Positions 44,799-54,820 of a stretch of 64,000 nt of DNA are shown one piece after another (the first letter of the stretch is position 1; each line of letters begins with the position of its first letter). Source of the stretch: Rebecca billardiae RCC1528 (Eukaryota; Haptophyta); the NCBI GenBank assembly GCA_965240325.2, contig OZ251245.1, forward strand, positions 1,302,001-1,366,000, read 5' to 3'. The translations under genes were made by a program, and so were the position numbers. The notes below the pieces were generated by a model that was not told the origin of the DNA, made no database searches, and worked only from the letters and a program-made list of their open reading frames with translations.

Positions 44799-47700
44799 CC
44801 GAGGGCGGCGGGAGCGGCGGCGGCGGCGGCGGCGCCGAGGGCGGCGGCAGTGGCGGCGGCGGCGCGCGCGGCGGCGCGCGCGGCGGCGCGCGCGGCGGCG
44901 CGCCCGGCGGCGAGGGCGGCGGCGACACCACAATCGCCAGCGGCGGCGGCGCCGGCGGCGGGCGCGGCGGCAGCGGGCTCGGCGGCGGCGGGCTCGGCGG
45001 CGGCGGGCTCGGTGGCGGCGGGCTCGGCGGCTCGTCCTCGAGCAGGATGCGCGCGCCGAACAGCAGCTGGCGCGCGCCGCCGGCGCCGGCGCCGCCGCCG
45101 TGCGGCGCGCGCGGCGGCGGCACGGCCGCGCCGCCGCGGCCGCCCGCGCCACCCGCGGCCGCCTCGGCCGCCTCCGCCGAGGCGTCGGCGTCGGCGCGCT
45201 CGGCGCGCGCGGCGTCGGCCGCGCGCAGCCGCTCGCGCTCGCGCGCGAGCGCCACCTCGTGCGGCGCCTCGCCCGGCGGCGCGCGCTCGAGCACGCCGAG
45301 CGCGCGCGCGACCGCGTGATCGGCCGCGGCCGCGTGGTGCCGCAGCCGGCCGCGCGCGAGCAGCGCGCCCGCGAGCGCGCGCGCGTGGTCGCCGCGCGGG
45401 TCGGAGGGGGCGCCCTCGTCGACGGGCACGCCGCCGCCGTCGAGCCGCCGCCCGCGCCGCATCCCCGCCTCCGCACCCTCCTCCGCCCGCTCCAGCCGGC
45501 GCACGAAGCCCAGGTCCGCCGCGCCGCCCAGCGCGCACACGAGCTCGGTCTCGTTGCCGCGCACGGGTGCGCACGGCAGACCCTCGCCATCGTCCATGCG
45601 CACGGTCACGCTCTGCGAGCCGTCGGCGCCGTCGGGGGCGAAGCCGACGCCGCGCAGCGTGAGCTGCGTGCCGCCCGCCCGCGAGCCGAGCGCCGGGCTC
45701 GTCTCCGCCACCGCGAAGTCCGAGCTGAGCACGGCGGCGCTGGAGTTGGCCAGGCCGAGACCGCGCGAGCTGCGCCAGAGGGCCACGGCACCGCCCGAGC
45801 GCGCGGCCGGCACGGGCGCGGCGCGGATGAGCCAGCAGGTGACGCGCGTGTCCGTGCGCGTGCGCACGGCGCACGGCCGCCCGCCCACGCCGACGAGCAG
45901 CACGTCCTCCTCCGCCTCCGCCCCCGCCTCCGCCGACGCGTTCGCCCCGCGCCCGAAGCCGCCCCCGCTGAGCGTGAGCATGGTGGACACGGCCGCGGAC
46001 ACAAACGGAGGCTGCACCGCGCTCACGACGGGGGTGGCGTGCAGCGCGCGGGAGAAGGAGCCGCGCGGCGCGGCGGCGGTGGAGGGCGGCTGCGCCAGCG
46101 TGAGCGTGCCCACCACCACCGCCTCGCCGCCGGGCAGCCCCGACGCGATCGCCACGTCGAGCGCGCCTCCGGCCTCCGAGCCGTTGGGCGCGGGCGGCGT
46201 GGCGGCGGGCTGCGCTGGCAGCAGGCCGGGGACTGGCGGCGTGAGGCAGCTGAGCGCCGCCGAGCTGTTGTCCGAGAGCGCGGCGTCGAGCGCGGCGGTT
46301 GGGCCGAGGAGGTCCGCGAGCGCCCCCGGCTCGACGCACGGCACGCCGCCGAGCAGCACCCGCGCGCACGGCAGCCCACGCAGCCCGCTGCCCCGCAGCC
46401 GCAGCGCCGTGCCGCCAGCCGCCGAGCCGAGCGCCGGCTCGATCGCCTGCACCGACGCGAGGAGCTCGACCGAGAGCGGCGCGGCGGGGTCGGTGCCGCC
46501 GCGCGTGGCGGAGATGACGCGCACGGCGTGCACGCCCGCGCGCCCGTCGAGCACCGTGCAGTTCAGCGTGTGCGCGCGCCCGACGCCGCCGTCGGGCGCG
46601 GGCGGCGGCGCGCCGGGCGGCGCGCCGCCGTCGACGAGTGCGCCGCAGCTGGGCGCGCCCGGCCCCGCGCCCAGCCGGACGAGCACGGCGCCAGAGCGCA
46701 GCGCGCCGTCGACGGCGGAGGCGTTGGTCGCGTCGTCCTCGTCGAAGAGGTTGGCGACGACGAGCGAGAGCACCTCGCCCACGCGCACGCCCTGCGCCGG
46801 CGCCACCGCGAGCAGCCGCGGCGTGAGGTCCGCGCGCACCTCAAAGCTCGGGTGCTTGGCTTGCTCCGAGCCGCCGACCACGCCGAGCGTCGAGACGCAG
46901 ACGGGCGCGTGCGTACCCGCGCCGAAGCCCTCGGCGGAGCCCGGGAGCGGGCGGCGGAACCAGTCGGCGGGCACGCGCTCGATCATCAGCGCGTCCTCGT
47001 CGCCGTCCTCCAGCGTGAGCACCGCCATGCTGAAGCCCTCCCCCCGCAGTCCGGACGTGTCCAGCTGAACGCTCACGTTGCCCAGCGGCGCGCGCACGCG
47101 CACAAACACGGAGAAGGACGACCACGCGGGCCAGGCGGCCTCGGTGTCCCACGCCTCGAGCTCGAGGGCCTTGAAGTCGGACGTCCAGCCGTCGCGCTCG
47201 AACGGCCCCTCCGTCAGCCGCTCGAGCAGCGCCGACGCCGCCTTGGCGCCGGACGCCGACCAGGCGGCGCGCGCGTCGATGGGCGGCGACCACAGGCCGC
47301 CCGCCCCCACGCGGAAGCTTCCGCCCAGCGGCGCGGCCGCGCGCAGCAGCGTGATGGTGAGGCCGAGGCCGGAGCCGGGCTCGCACTTGGGCTGGCCGCG
47401 CGGCGTCGTCGCGCGCTCCACCGCGCCGAGCAGCTCCGACGCCGTCTGCACCGCGCAGCGGAACTCGACGGTCCAGCGCGCGCCCAGCCCGCCGTTGGCC
47501 GGCTCCTTGCTCACGGCAATGTCACGGCACGGCAGCACCGGCACGCACGTGCGCCGGCCGGCGGCGTCGAAGGCGAGGGCGCACGCGCCCTCGAGCAGGG
47601 CCTGCACGTCCTCCGCGCTCGCCGTCGTCGGGATCGCCACCGTCGCCGTCGAGCCCACCCCCGCCGGCCCCACCCTGACGTAGAACTGGGCGCACGCGCC

Positions 47701-49467
47701 GCTGACGTTGACGCTGAGCACGTGCCGCTCAAAGGCGGCGGGCGCGCGCGAGAGCGTGAGCAGGGCGAGCTCGCCGGCGGGCGCGGCGGCGGTGAGGACG
47801 GAGGCGTCGGCGTCGGAGAGCACGCGCGGCGCCGCCTGCGCCGCGCCGCGCCCCACGCGCGGCGGCAGCGCCGTCGCGCCGCGCAGCCCATGCACTTTGA
47901 GGCCGATCCTTGTCCACTCGTCGGACGTGGCCATGCGGTGCAGCACGCGCACTGCGTACGCGCGCCCGCCCTCGAGCGGCAGCGGGCGCGAGACCTTGCG
48001 CGTGGGGCCGGCCACGTCGTCCGGCCCGCGCGCCGACGCGTCGAGCGGCGTGTAGAACGCCGCGGGCGAGCTCGTCGCGTCGCGCCGGTGGTTCCTCGAG
48101 AGCGCGCTGAACGCCGCCACAGCCTGCGCGGCCCCAAACTCGGGGCCCGCCGAGAGCTGCAGCTCGCCGTCGTCGTCGCCGCCGAAGAAGAAGGTGTAGT
48201 TGGCGGTGAGCGGCGGGACGAAGTAGCCCGTGGCCTCGCGCACGAGGTGGTTCGTCGCCTCCGGGTTGATCCGCGACGGCTCCTCCCAGCGCACGAAGTC
48301 CACGCGGTCGTTGAGCACGCCGCTCGCAAACGGCGCGCCGCGCGGCTCTGCGTCGTACTGCGCTGCGCTCCAAGTGCGGTACGAGAGGCCGCGCAGCGTG
48401 GAGGCGGGCGCGTCGTCGGGGTGGTCGTGCGCGAGGGGGAGCGTGTCGGGCAGCGTGCACACCAGCCGCTCCGCGCTCGCCTCGCGCACCGCGCACGCCG
48501 CGCCGCCCACGGTGACGACGTTGTCCTCCTCGCGCTCGGAGAAGGCCGCGCCCGAGAGCGTGAGCGACTGCCCGCCGTGCAGCCCGCCGCTCGCCGGGCT
48601 GACGGCGTCGAGGCGCGGGTAGATGGTGAAGTGGTACGGCGTGGCCGTGGCGAGGTCGACCGTCCCCGCCCAGTCGCGCCGGCGCGCGGGCGGCAGGTGC
48701 TTGCTCTGCGCGCGCCGCACCACGGGCGCGTGGCCGTACCCGTTGGTGCGCGCCGACCACGCCGCCTGCGCAAAGTCCTCCACAAAGCACGCGGGGTTGG
48801 CGCACTCGGCGAGGTCGGGGCGGAGCGAGGCGAGGCGGAGGGTGAGGTTGTGGTGGCCCGGCACGATCGCCGCGCCCGCGGGCAGCTCGCACCGCGCGCC
48901 GCCGCGCAGCGGCCGCTCCTCCTCGTCGAAGACGCAGCGCGTGCCGCCGACGCTGAGGAACAGCTGCTCCGCCGAGGACGCGCCGCGGAAGTCGCCGTCG
49001 AGGCGGAGGAGGTCGCCGGCGGAGGCGGCCCAGCGGTTGGCCCAGTCGATCATCGGCGTGTTGTCCGCGCGGTACTGGAACGCCGACGGCTCCTGCGCGA
49101 GCACCGCCTCGCCTACGCCCGACGTGACCTGCACGCTCAGCGGCAGTCGCACCGAGTCCGCCCACGGCGTCGGCGCGGCGCGCGTGACGCAGACGATGCG
49201 CGTGGCGTTGGTGTAGTGCGACATGATGTCGCACGGCACCGTGCCCACGAGCACCACCTGCGCGTCCCACGGGTTCGCGTCCGCCGGCATCATGAAGCCC
49301 GCGCCCTCGACGACGACAAACGTGCCGCCCGCCGTCGAGCCGCGGCTCGGGAACACGCGCGTGATGTCGACGGCGGAGGCGGGGCGGGCGGCGAGCGCGA
49401 GGAGCGCGGCGCCGACGAGGGAGGCGCGCGCCGGCACGGCGCGCGCGCGCGCGCTGCGAACGCCCAT
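33589..49467 (-). CDS. Giant fibrocystin-L-like secreted protein (IPT, PA14, G8, PbH1, proline-rich), single exon
   Basis: One open frame of 5292 codons with no intron needed. The N-terminus is a signal peptide (GAALLALAARPASA) followed at residue 35 by IPT/TIG domains (ITRVFPSRGSTAGGTFVVVE). A PA14-like domain spans about 383-535 (NYTFFFGGDDDGELQLS). Several more IPT domains run from about 880 to 1330. A first SPPP hinge is at about 1476-1690. A Cys-rich PAN/apple-like segment (CIASCEADADGRCTAVNFR) lies near 1930. Two G8 domains (about 2533-2646 and 3493-3590) are each followed by parallel-beta-helix stretches, the PKHD1L1 architecture. A second, long SPPP/SPPPP hinge fills about 4570-5062, and SEA-like segments lie on both sides of it (SIIANLATLLQIEPSRIKIV and LSFATLLGVPASRVRVVLV). 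No C-terminal membrane span is seen, so it is likely a cell-wall or scale/matrix glycoprotein; extensin-like hydroxyproline glycosylation is inferred. Confidence 0.92.
34285..35760 (-). repeat. 1.5-kb low-complexity tract coding (SPPP)n
   Basis: On the plus strand this is an almost unbroken GGN series (GGCGGGCTSGGCGGC and variants). On the coding strand it reads SPPP/SPPPP with rare A, T, L or G changes. It is the long hinge of the giant protein and a likely site of repeat-length change and G-quadruplex formation on the template strand. Confidence 0.95.
44400..45040 (-). repeat. Second proline-rich tract, coding [22 protein letters not shown]
   Basis: About 640 bp of GGC-rich plus-strand sequence. 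It codes a proline hinge with more Ala and Leu than the distal tract, plus one non-repetitive break (LAIVVS near 44930). Confidence 0.92.
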
Positions 49468-49878
49468 CGAGCGCGTTCGGCGAGGGAGCGCGCCGACCGA
49501 GACGCCGACGAGGCTTGGATGATGCGCTTTGAGCAGTTACGCTCGCGCCCGTCTGCGGAGGTTCACCTTTCAAGCCGCGATGCGGGTACGATGAATGAAG
49601 CTTTCTAGTTGTATCCGTGCTTGCGGGCGGGCCCCTTTGTGGACCCCTGCCCTTGAACAGGCCAGCAGGCGGGCACGGCGGTTTCATCATCGAGCCCCAA
49701 CATCCGTACCAAAGATACCGCCAATGAGGATAATAGGTGAAGGATTAGACGCCCGTAATGGGCGCTTGCATGGTGTAAGTCAACGATGGTTCATGGGCGG
49801 GCGTGCTGAATCGAGATGGAGACATAGTATCAGGCGGAGCTTGCAGGTTTCGTGGATGAGCATGACGGCCACAGTGAG
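49468..49878. other. Intergenic: promoter of the giant gene and 3' flank of the kinase-like gene
   Basis: 411 bp, lower in GC than the surroundings, with no recognisable gene or element. The promoter of the fibrocystin-like gene must lie here. Confidence 0.4.
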
Positions 49879-51060
49879 TCAGCCGCGTCGCGGCGGCACT
49901 AACCGCGGCCAGCGCCAGGGCACGCGCGGCAGCGCGCCGCAGCGCCGCGCCTGCGCGCGCCGCAGCGTCGGCCGCGCGCGCTTGGAGTCCTCGAGCGCCG
50001 CCGCGACCGCGAGCCGCGGCGTGATCGGCGTCGCCGCCTCCTCGTCGAGGTCGGGCAGCCGGCGGCCGGCGCACACCGGCGCGCACGCGCGCGCCAGCGC
50101 CGTGCGCAGCTCGCGCGCGCACCCGAAGTCGATGGCGAGCAGCCGCGCGCGCCCCGCGGCGGGCCCCGCCTCGATCGCGGCCATCAGCACGTGCTTCAGC
50201 GCCTTCTCCCCCGCCGCGCGCAGCTCCGGCGCGCGCTGCCGCGCCTCGGGCACGTCGAACACCAGGTTGCGGTCGTGCCAGTCGCCGTGCTCGATCCCGG
50301 CCGCAAAGAGCGCCGCCTGCACGCGGCCCGCCTCCTGGCGCCACGCGCGCACGAGCGGCGCGTCGAGGGTGGAGGGGTCGATCCGCCAGCCGTTGCGCTC
50401 GTCGGGCACGCCGCGTTGCCGCCGCGCGTCGCGCGAGTGCCAGAAGAGCAGCCGCAGGAGCGTGGGGCCGCACAGCTTGTCCATCGCGATCAGGCCGTGC
50501 ACGGCCGCCCCGAACGAGGGGCTGCGGTGGGCGTTGAGCACGCGCGGCGCGCAGCCCTCCGTGGACGCGCGGTCCTGCAGCGCGACCTCGCGGTCGAACG
50601 CGGCGGCCGACTGCCAGCTGCCCACCTTGAGCACGATGTCGTCGAGGCGCACGCGCGCCGCGCGCGCGCCCTCCGCCGCCGCCTCCTCGCTGAAGGCGTA
50701 GATGCGGGCAAACGCGCCGCGCCCGATCTCCACGGCGCCCACCGCCGCCGCGCCGCCCTTGGCGTTGAGCGCGGCGTGGATGTCGGCGCCCGGGCTGTCG
50801 GGCGAGTAGGGCGGCTCGAAGGCGCGCCGCCCGCCCGGCGCGAGGGGCTGCGGCTGCACCCACTCGGCGAGCAGGCCGCGCACGGACGCGAGCGTCGGCG
50901 GCGCGTCCGCCGGCTCGGCGCCGCCGACGGCGCTGAGGAAGGGGTGGCCGTGGTGCGGGCGCAGCGGGGGCGAGGCGGAGCTGGGCGAGGAGGAGTTGCG
51001 CCGGGAGGGCGCCGCGCTGCTCGGCGCCGTCGTCGGCGCGGAGGCGAGCTTCGAGCGCAT
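49879..51060 (-). CDS. Kinase-like (protein kinase/APH fold) protein
   Basis: A single exon of 393 residues, ATG at 51060. After a Ser/Pro-rich N-terminus (about 1-100) there is a glycine-loop-like segment, VEIGRGAFARIYAF. A candidate ATP-binding Lys is in DDIVLKVGSW, and a Glu is in AFDREVALQ. The catalytic-loop-like AGIEHGDWHDRNLVFD has the HGDxHxxN pattern seen in APH/Rio/Bud32-type kinases. LLAIDFGCAREL supplies the DFG. All core catalytic residues are therefore present, but the substrate is unknown. The C-terminus is basic and Arg/Pro-rich. No signal or membrane segment is evident. Confidence 0.75.
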   Translation of the reverse strand: MRSKLASAPTTAPSSAAPSRRNSSSPSSASPPLRPHHGHPFLSAVGGAEPADAPPTLASVRGLLAEWVQPQPLAPGGRRAFEPPYSPDSPGADIHAALNAKGGAAAVGAVEIGRGAFARIYAFSEEAAAEGARAARVRLDDIVLKVGSWQSAAAFDREVALQDRASTEGCAPRVLNAHRSPSFGAAVHGLIAMDKLCGPTLLRLLFWHSRDARRQRGVPDERNGWRIDPSTLDAPLVRAWRQEAGRVQAALFAAGIEHGDWHDRNLVFDVPEARQRAPELRAAGEKALKHVLMAAIEAGPAAGRARLLAIDFGCARELRTALARACAPVCAGRRLPDLDEEAATPITPRLAVAAALEDSKRARPTLRRAQARRCGALPRVPWRWPRLVPPRRG

Positions 51061-53055
51061 CGCGTGCGCTCGGCCGTTCGTGTAATCGTGTGTGGGGCCT
51101 TGATGGCTGGCTGGGCGGCTTCAGGGCCAAGTCTTGCTCGTCAACGAAACGCGGCCGTTCGGCTGATCCGTTTTCACTATGCGGACGAATTCCGTTACCC
51201 GCGGCACATAGGGAAGCGCACGCTTGGGTAGCGGAACTTGTAGCTGCGCCGCCCAAAACTTGAGTGCTTCCGAAGCCGCCCATAGGACCAAAAGCGGACT
51301 CGATTACTCGAACGTCATGAACGGGATGAATGCATGAGTAACCGTGATATCAGAAAGTACTCACGTTGGCGCCCTGCTTTTCTTTTTCCGCGGGGGGGGG
51401 CACGTCCGTTTCGACGGGACGGCCGCCCCCGCGGCTTTGCGTAGCATCAAGGAGAGTCCGGAAAATGGAATCCGGGGACGCTCTTCAACTCGCGGGGGGC
51501 CCTGTTTGACGGCCGCGCCGAGCACCCGAGCGTCTCGACCCGCGCCTCGTGTGTCACCTCGCATTTGGCGGGGCGCGCGCGGAGCGCGCCGCGAGTGGGC
51601 GCGTCGGCCCGTACGCTCGGAGCCCCGGGGGACTTTCGCCCGAGCGCGCCGCGCCGCGCCCGTTGCGCCGCGCTGCGTCGTGCGCCGTGCACACGTTCGG
51701 CTCGGCTCGGGTGCCGAGCGCCGTCGACGAGCGGGAAGAGCTCCAGGGGCGGGTGCGCTGGCGCGGGCGGGGTGTGGAGGCACGATGTGGGAGTCTACCT
51801 CTCGTACCGGGCGCGCGCGCCCGCTCGGCGCCGTCGCTTCGCGCGGCCGTAGGCGTCCAAGCGTCGATGGTTTGGCCTCGAGAACCGCTAGAAGGGGGGC
51901 TGCCTGCCGCAAGCGACGCGGGTAACGATTGACGAGACCGAGCACGCATCTGACGAGACCGAATACGCACCAGGCGGCACGCGCAACGGCCCAGCACATT
52001 GAACATGGAGGCTCGATGGCCGCGCGCCGCGCGCTCATCAGGCGGGGCGCGCGCACGGAGTCCGCCGCGCGTGGGGGCCTCAGGCCCCCGGGAGAAGCAA
52101 GCGCGGCATCGCCGCGCCGTGCCCGCGCCACGGCATACGTCCAACGACCCAGGTGCGACCGCGCACGCTGCGCGCTATGCGGCACTCTGGGGCGGATGGT
52201 CATGGTGCGCGCGCCGCGCGCGGGGGCTGCATGTGGAGGCGGGCGGTGGTTGTCCGGCTCGCTCGCCGCGCGCGCGCGTCGCCCTGCGTTACGCTATGAA
52301 CTCTTTGTGCGCGCACGGTGCGGATGCTGCACGAGTAAGCCACGGTGCTTAGTGTCACGGTCTTGGTCCGCACTCACTCCACTGTCTCGCCGCGCCAGCA
52401 CGTTGCGGCTGCAGCAGCCGCAGCTCACGGGACCAATGATGCCAGGTGTCAAATCTGAATCGGCAGGGAAGCGGAAGGAGCGCGCCACCTAGCGTGCGGC
52501 TCGTGCTGGAGGGCGGCCCGGTCGGACGCACTACTCTGTACAGACGCCCGTTACGGCCGTGCTGGTGAGGGGGCCGTAGGTGGTCAGGTGCCGTGACCAC
52601 TCAGTCACAGGTCTGGCCAGGCTTCAGCGCCGCACGATGACCCCGGCTGGTCGTCATCGGCCGTGCTGGTGAGGCGGGCCGTACGGGTGGTCAGGTGCAG
52701 TGACCACTCAGTCACTGCCAGTCACAGGTCTGGCCAGGCTTCACTCGCCTTCAGCGCCGCACGATGACCCCGGCTGGTCGTCACTCAGTCTCCTCAACAG
52801 ATGCCCGGTCGGCTAAGTTGGTCTAAATGGTCACCGTCACCGTGTCGGTTTCAGACAGTGAGTTGTGAGAGTGGTAGCCAGTCAGTCTGCCACTTGCCAC
52901 CGTAGTGCCAGCAAGGGTGCCAGTCACCGGTGAGGATATCGTTTGCGTAGCACGGCCGGGGCCGCGGATCTTTTTCCTCGAGTTATCCTCGTCGCTTTTT
53001 ATTTCGGGCGACACGCGCCCACGCCCGGACGCGCGTGGCCACGCCAGCCAGAACG
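51061..53055. other. Gene-poor interval upstream of BRX1
   Basis: About 2 kb. The part at 51061-51360 is lower in GC (kinase-gene promoter). The part at 51370-52300 is GC-rich with overlapping frames on both strands but no motif. An imperfect tandem duplication lies at 52558-52788 and is annotated separately. The last 250 bp are the BRX1 promoter and 5' UTR. No gene is supported. Confidence 0.45.
52558..52788. repeat. Imperfect tandem duplication (units about 105 and 127 bp)
   Basis: CCGTGCTGGTGAGG at 52558 and again at 52662 opens two copies. Both share GTGACCACTCAGTCAC, AGGTCTGGCCAGGCTTC and CGATGACCCCGGCTGGTCGTC. The second copy has two small insertions. Each copy also holds the inverted pair GGTCA/TGACC around the GTG centre. 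Confidence 0.85.
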
Positions 53056-54141
53056 ATGTCGGCCACGAAGCTGCTCACGCGCAAGCGCTCGAGGCGCGCG
53101 GCGGCGGGTGGCGAGGAGGACGGCGCGGACCTTGCGCCCGCCGCGCTGACGAAGCGCGCGCCCGGCCGCCGGCGCAAGCTGCTCGCGCTCATCTCGCACG
53201 GCGCCACCTCCAAGTTTGCGACGCTGCTCTCTGATTGGCTGAGCGTGCTGCCGCACGCGCGCAAGGACTGCAAGCTGGACCAGAAGGACCGGCTCGACGC
53301 GATCAGCGAGATGGCCGAGCTCGCGGGGTGCGACCGCGCCATCTTCTTCGAGGTGCGCCGCGCCGCCCCCCCCGCCCCGTCCGGTGCCGCGTGGGCCGCG
53401 TGGGCCGGCGCGGGCAGCATCGCTCACGCGCGCGCGCGGCGCGGCGCGGCGCCGATCTGGCGCGCGGCGCAGGTGCGCAAGCACTCGGACCTGTACCTGT
53501 GGATGGGCGCGGTGCCGCACGGGCCGTCGGTGAAGTTCCACGTGCAGGGCGTGCACACCATGGACGAGCTCTCGCTCACGGGCAACTGCCTCAAGGGCTC
53601 GCGCGCCGTCGTGTCGTATGGCGCAGGCTTTGGCGAAGGCGCCGCGCCTCACCTGCGGCTGGTGCGCGAGCTGCTGACGCAGACGTTCAGCGTGCCCGAG
53701 GGGCACCCGCGCTCGAAGCCGTTCGTCGACCACGTGCACCACTTCGACCTCGACCCGAAGGGGCGCATCGCCTACCGCCACTACCAGATTGCGCCGGCGA
53801 CGGGCGCGACGGCGGCGGCGGCGGCCGCCGCCGCCGCCGCCACGGGCGGCGGCGCCAAGGGCGGGCGCGGCGCGCAGCAGCAGCAGCAGCAGATGCTCGT
53901 CGAGATCGGGCCGCGGTGCACGCTCACCGTGATGCGCGTGTTCGGCGGCGCGTTCGGCGGGCAGACCCTCTACTCCAACGCCGGCTTCGTCTCGCCCAAC
54001 ATCGTCCGCTCGGAGCTGCGCAAGCGCGTGGGCGATGCGTACGCAGACAAGCTCAAGCAGCGCGGCGCGCGGCAGCGGCGGCACGCGGCGCCCGAGCGGC
54101 AGGTGGCGGAGGACCCGGTGGCGGCGGTCTTCAAGGAGTGA
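53056..54141 (+). CDS. BRX1: Ribosome biogenesis protein BRX1 (Brix domain), two exons
   Basis: CDS join(53056..53352, 53473..54141), 321 residues. The 120-nt intron (donor GTGCGC, acceptor GCGCAG) joins AIFFE to VRKHSDLYLWMG, matching BRX1 of other eukaryotes. The Brix domain spans about 38-285, with LLALISHGATSKFATLL, LYLWMGAVPHGPSVKFHVQ, TGNCLKGSRAVVSY, SKPFVDHVHHFDLD and VEIGPRCTLTVMRVFGGAFG. The intron length is a multiple of three with no stop, so a retained transcript would stay in frame. A run of Ala followed by Gly and six Gln (about residues 212-240) is inserted between two Brix strands; this insert is not in the usual family. BRX1 acts in the nucleolus in pre-60S assembly. The frame's upstream GTG was rejected in favour of the ATG at 53056. 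Confidence 0.96.
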   Translation: MSATKLLTRKRSRRAAAGGEEDGADLAPAALTKRAPGRRRKLLALISHGATSKFATLLSDWLSVLPHARKDCKLDQKDRLDAISEMAELAGCDRAIFFEVRRAAPPAPSGAAWAAWAGAGSIAHARARRGAAPIWRAAQVRKHSDLYLWMGAVPHGPSVKFHVQGVHTMDELSLTGNCLKGSRAVVSYGAGFGEGAAPHLRLVRELLTQTFSVPEGHPRSKPFVDHVHHFDLDPKGRIAYRHYQIAPATGATAAAAAAAAAATGGGAKGGRGAQQQQQQMLVEIGPRCTLTVMRVFGGAFGGQTLYSNAGFVSPNIVRSELRKRVGDAYADKLKQRGARQRRHAAPERQVAEDPVAAVFKE

Positions 54142-54820
54142 GGCGGCGCGCGGCGTGCGCGCGGCGCAGCCGACCGGCAGCGGCAGGAAGCGCGCGCCTC
54201 CGCCTCGGCGCCTCCGTCACCCGTCAGCCCGCGGGCGCAGCGGGCGGCCCCTCCGTCGACGGGCGGCGCGGGCGGCGGCGGGCTCTCGCGCTGCCGCAAG
54301 TGCCGGCGCAGTGAGCGGCGCGGCCGCATCCCCGCCAGCCCCGGGGTAGCCCGCCGCCGATGATGCGCGTGGTGGCGCCGGCGCGCGGTAGCACGACCGC
54401 CGGACGACGGCTGCTGCACGCGGGTCGCGGTCTTGCTGCCGGCGGCCGGGAGCATCAAGTATCAACTCTGAGCTCACTGCTGCTCGACGCGCGCGCGATT
54501 CGTTGTGGCGCGGCGACTGCTGCGCGCGCGCTGCATCACTGAGGCGGTCATATCAGACACGCCGGCGGGCCGCGGCGTGCGCCGGCGTCGTCGATCGCGT
54601 CGGCGCTTATATACATCGTCGCGCGTTCGCGGACGTATAGTAGTCGCGACGATATGATATATATACTATATACGAGTATACGGCGGCGCCGCGCCGCGCC
54701 AGACGCCGCCGTGTAGACTACTATACGGAGTAGACGAGAGAGAGAGAGCTGACGAGAGCTCATATCAGACGAGAGGGCGCGCAGTAGCATCATCGTCGTC
54801 CGACGCCGCCGTCAGCGGCG
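54142..54820. other. Convergent 3' flanks of BRX1 and the STRA6-like gene
   Basis: 679 bp, GC-rich to about 54550, then an AT-rich stretch (54600-54780) with ATATATACTATATACG and a GAGAGAGAGAG run. An interrupted inverted pair (GGCGGCGCCGCGCCGC region near 54680) could form a stem. No gene was seen. Confidence 0.45.

Noticed and set aside
43804-49608. 1934-codon open frame on the plus strand, antisense to the giant gene
   Set aside because: It is Arg/Ala/His-rich nonsense with no domain, exactly overlying a minus-strand frame full of recognisable domains. Long antisense frames are expected in such GC-rich coding DNA.
51370-52300. GC-rich block as a possible rRNA or protein gene
   Set aside because: Frames overlap on both strands without motifs, and no conserved rRNA core sequence was recognised.
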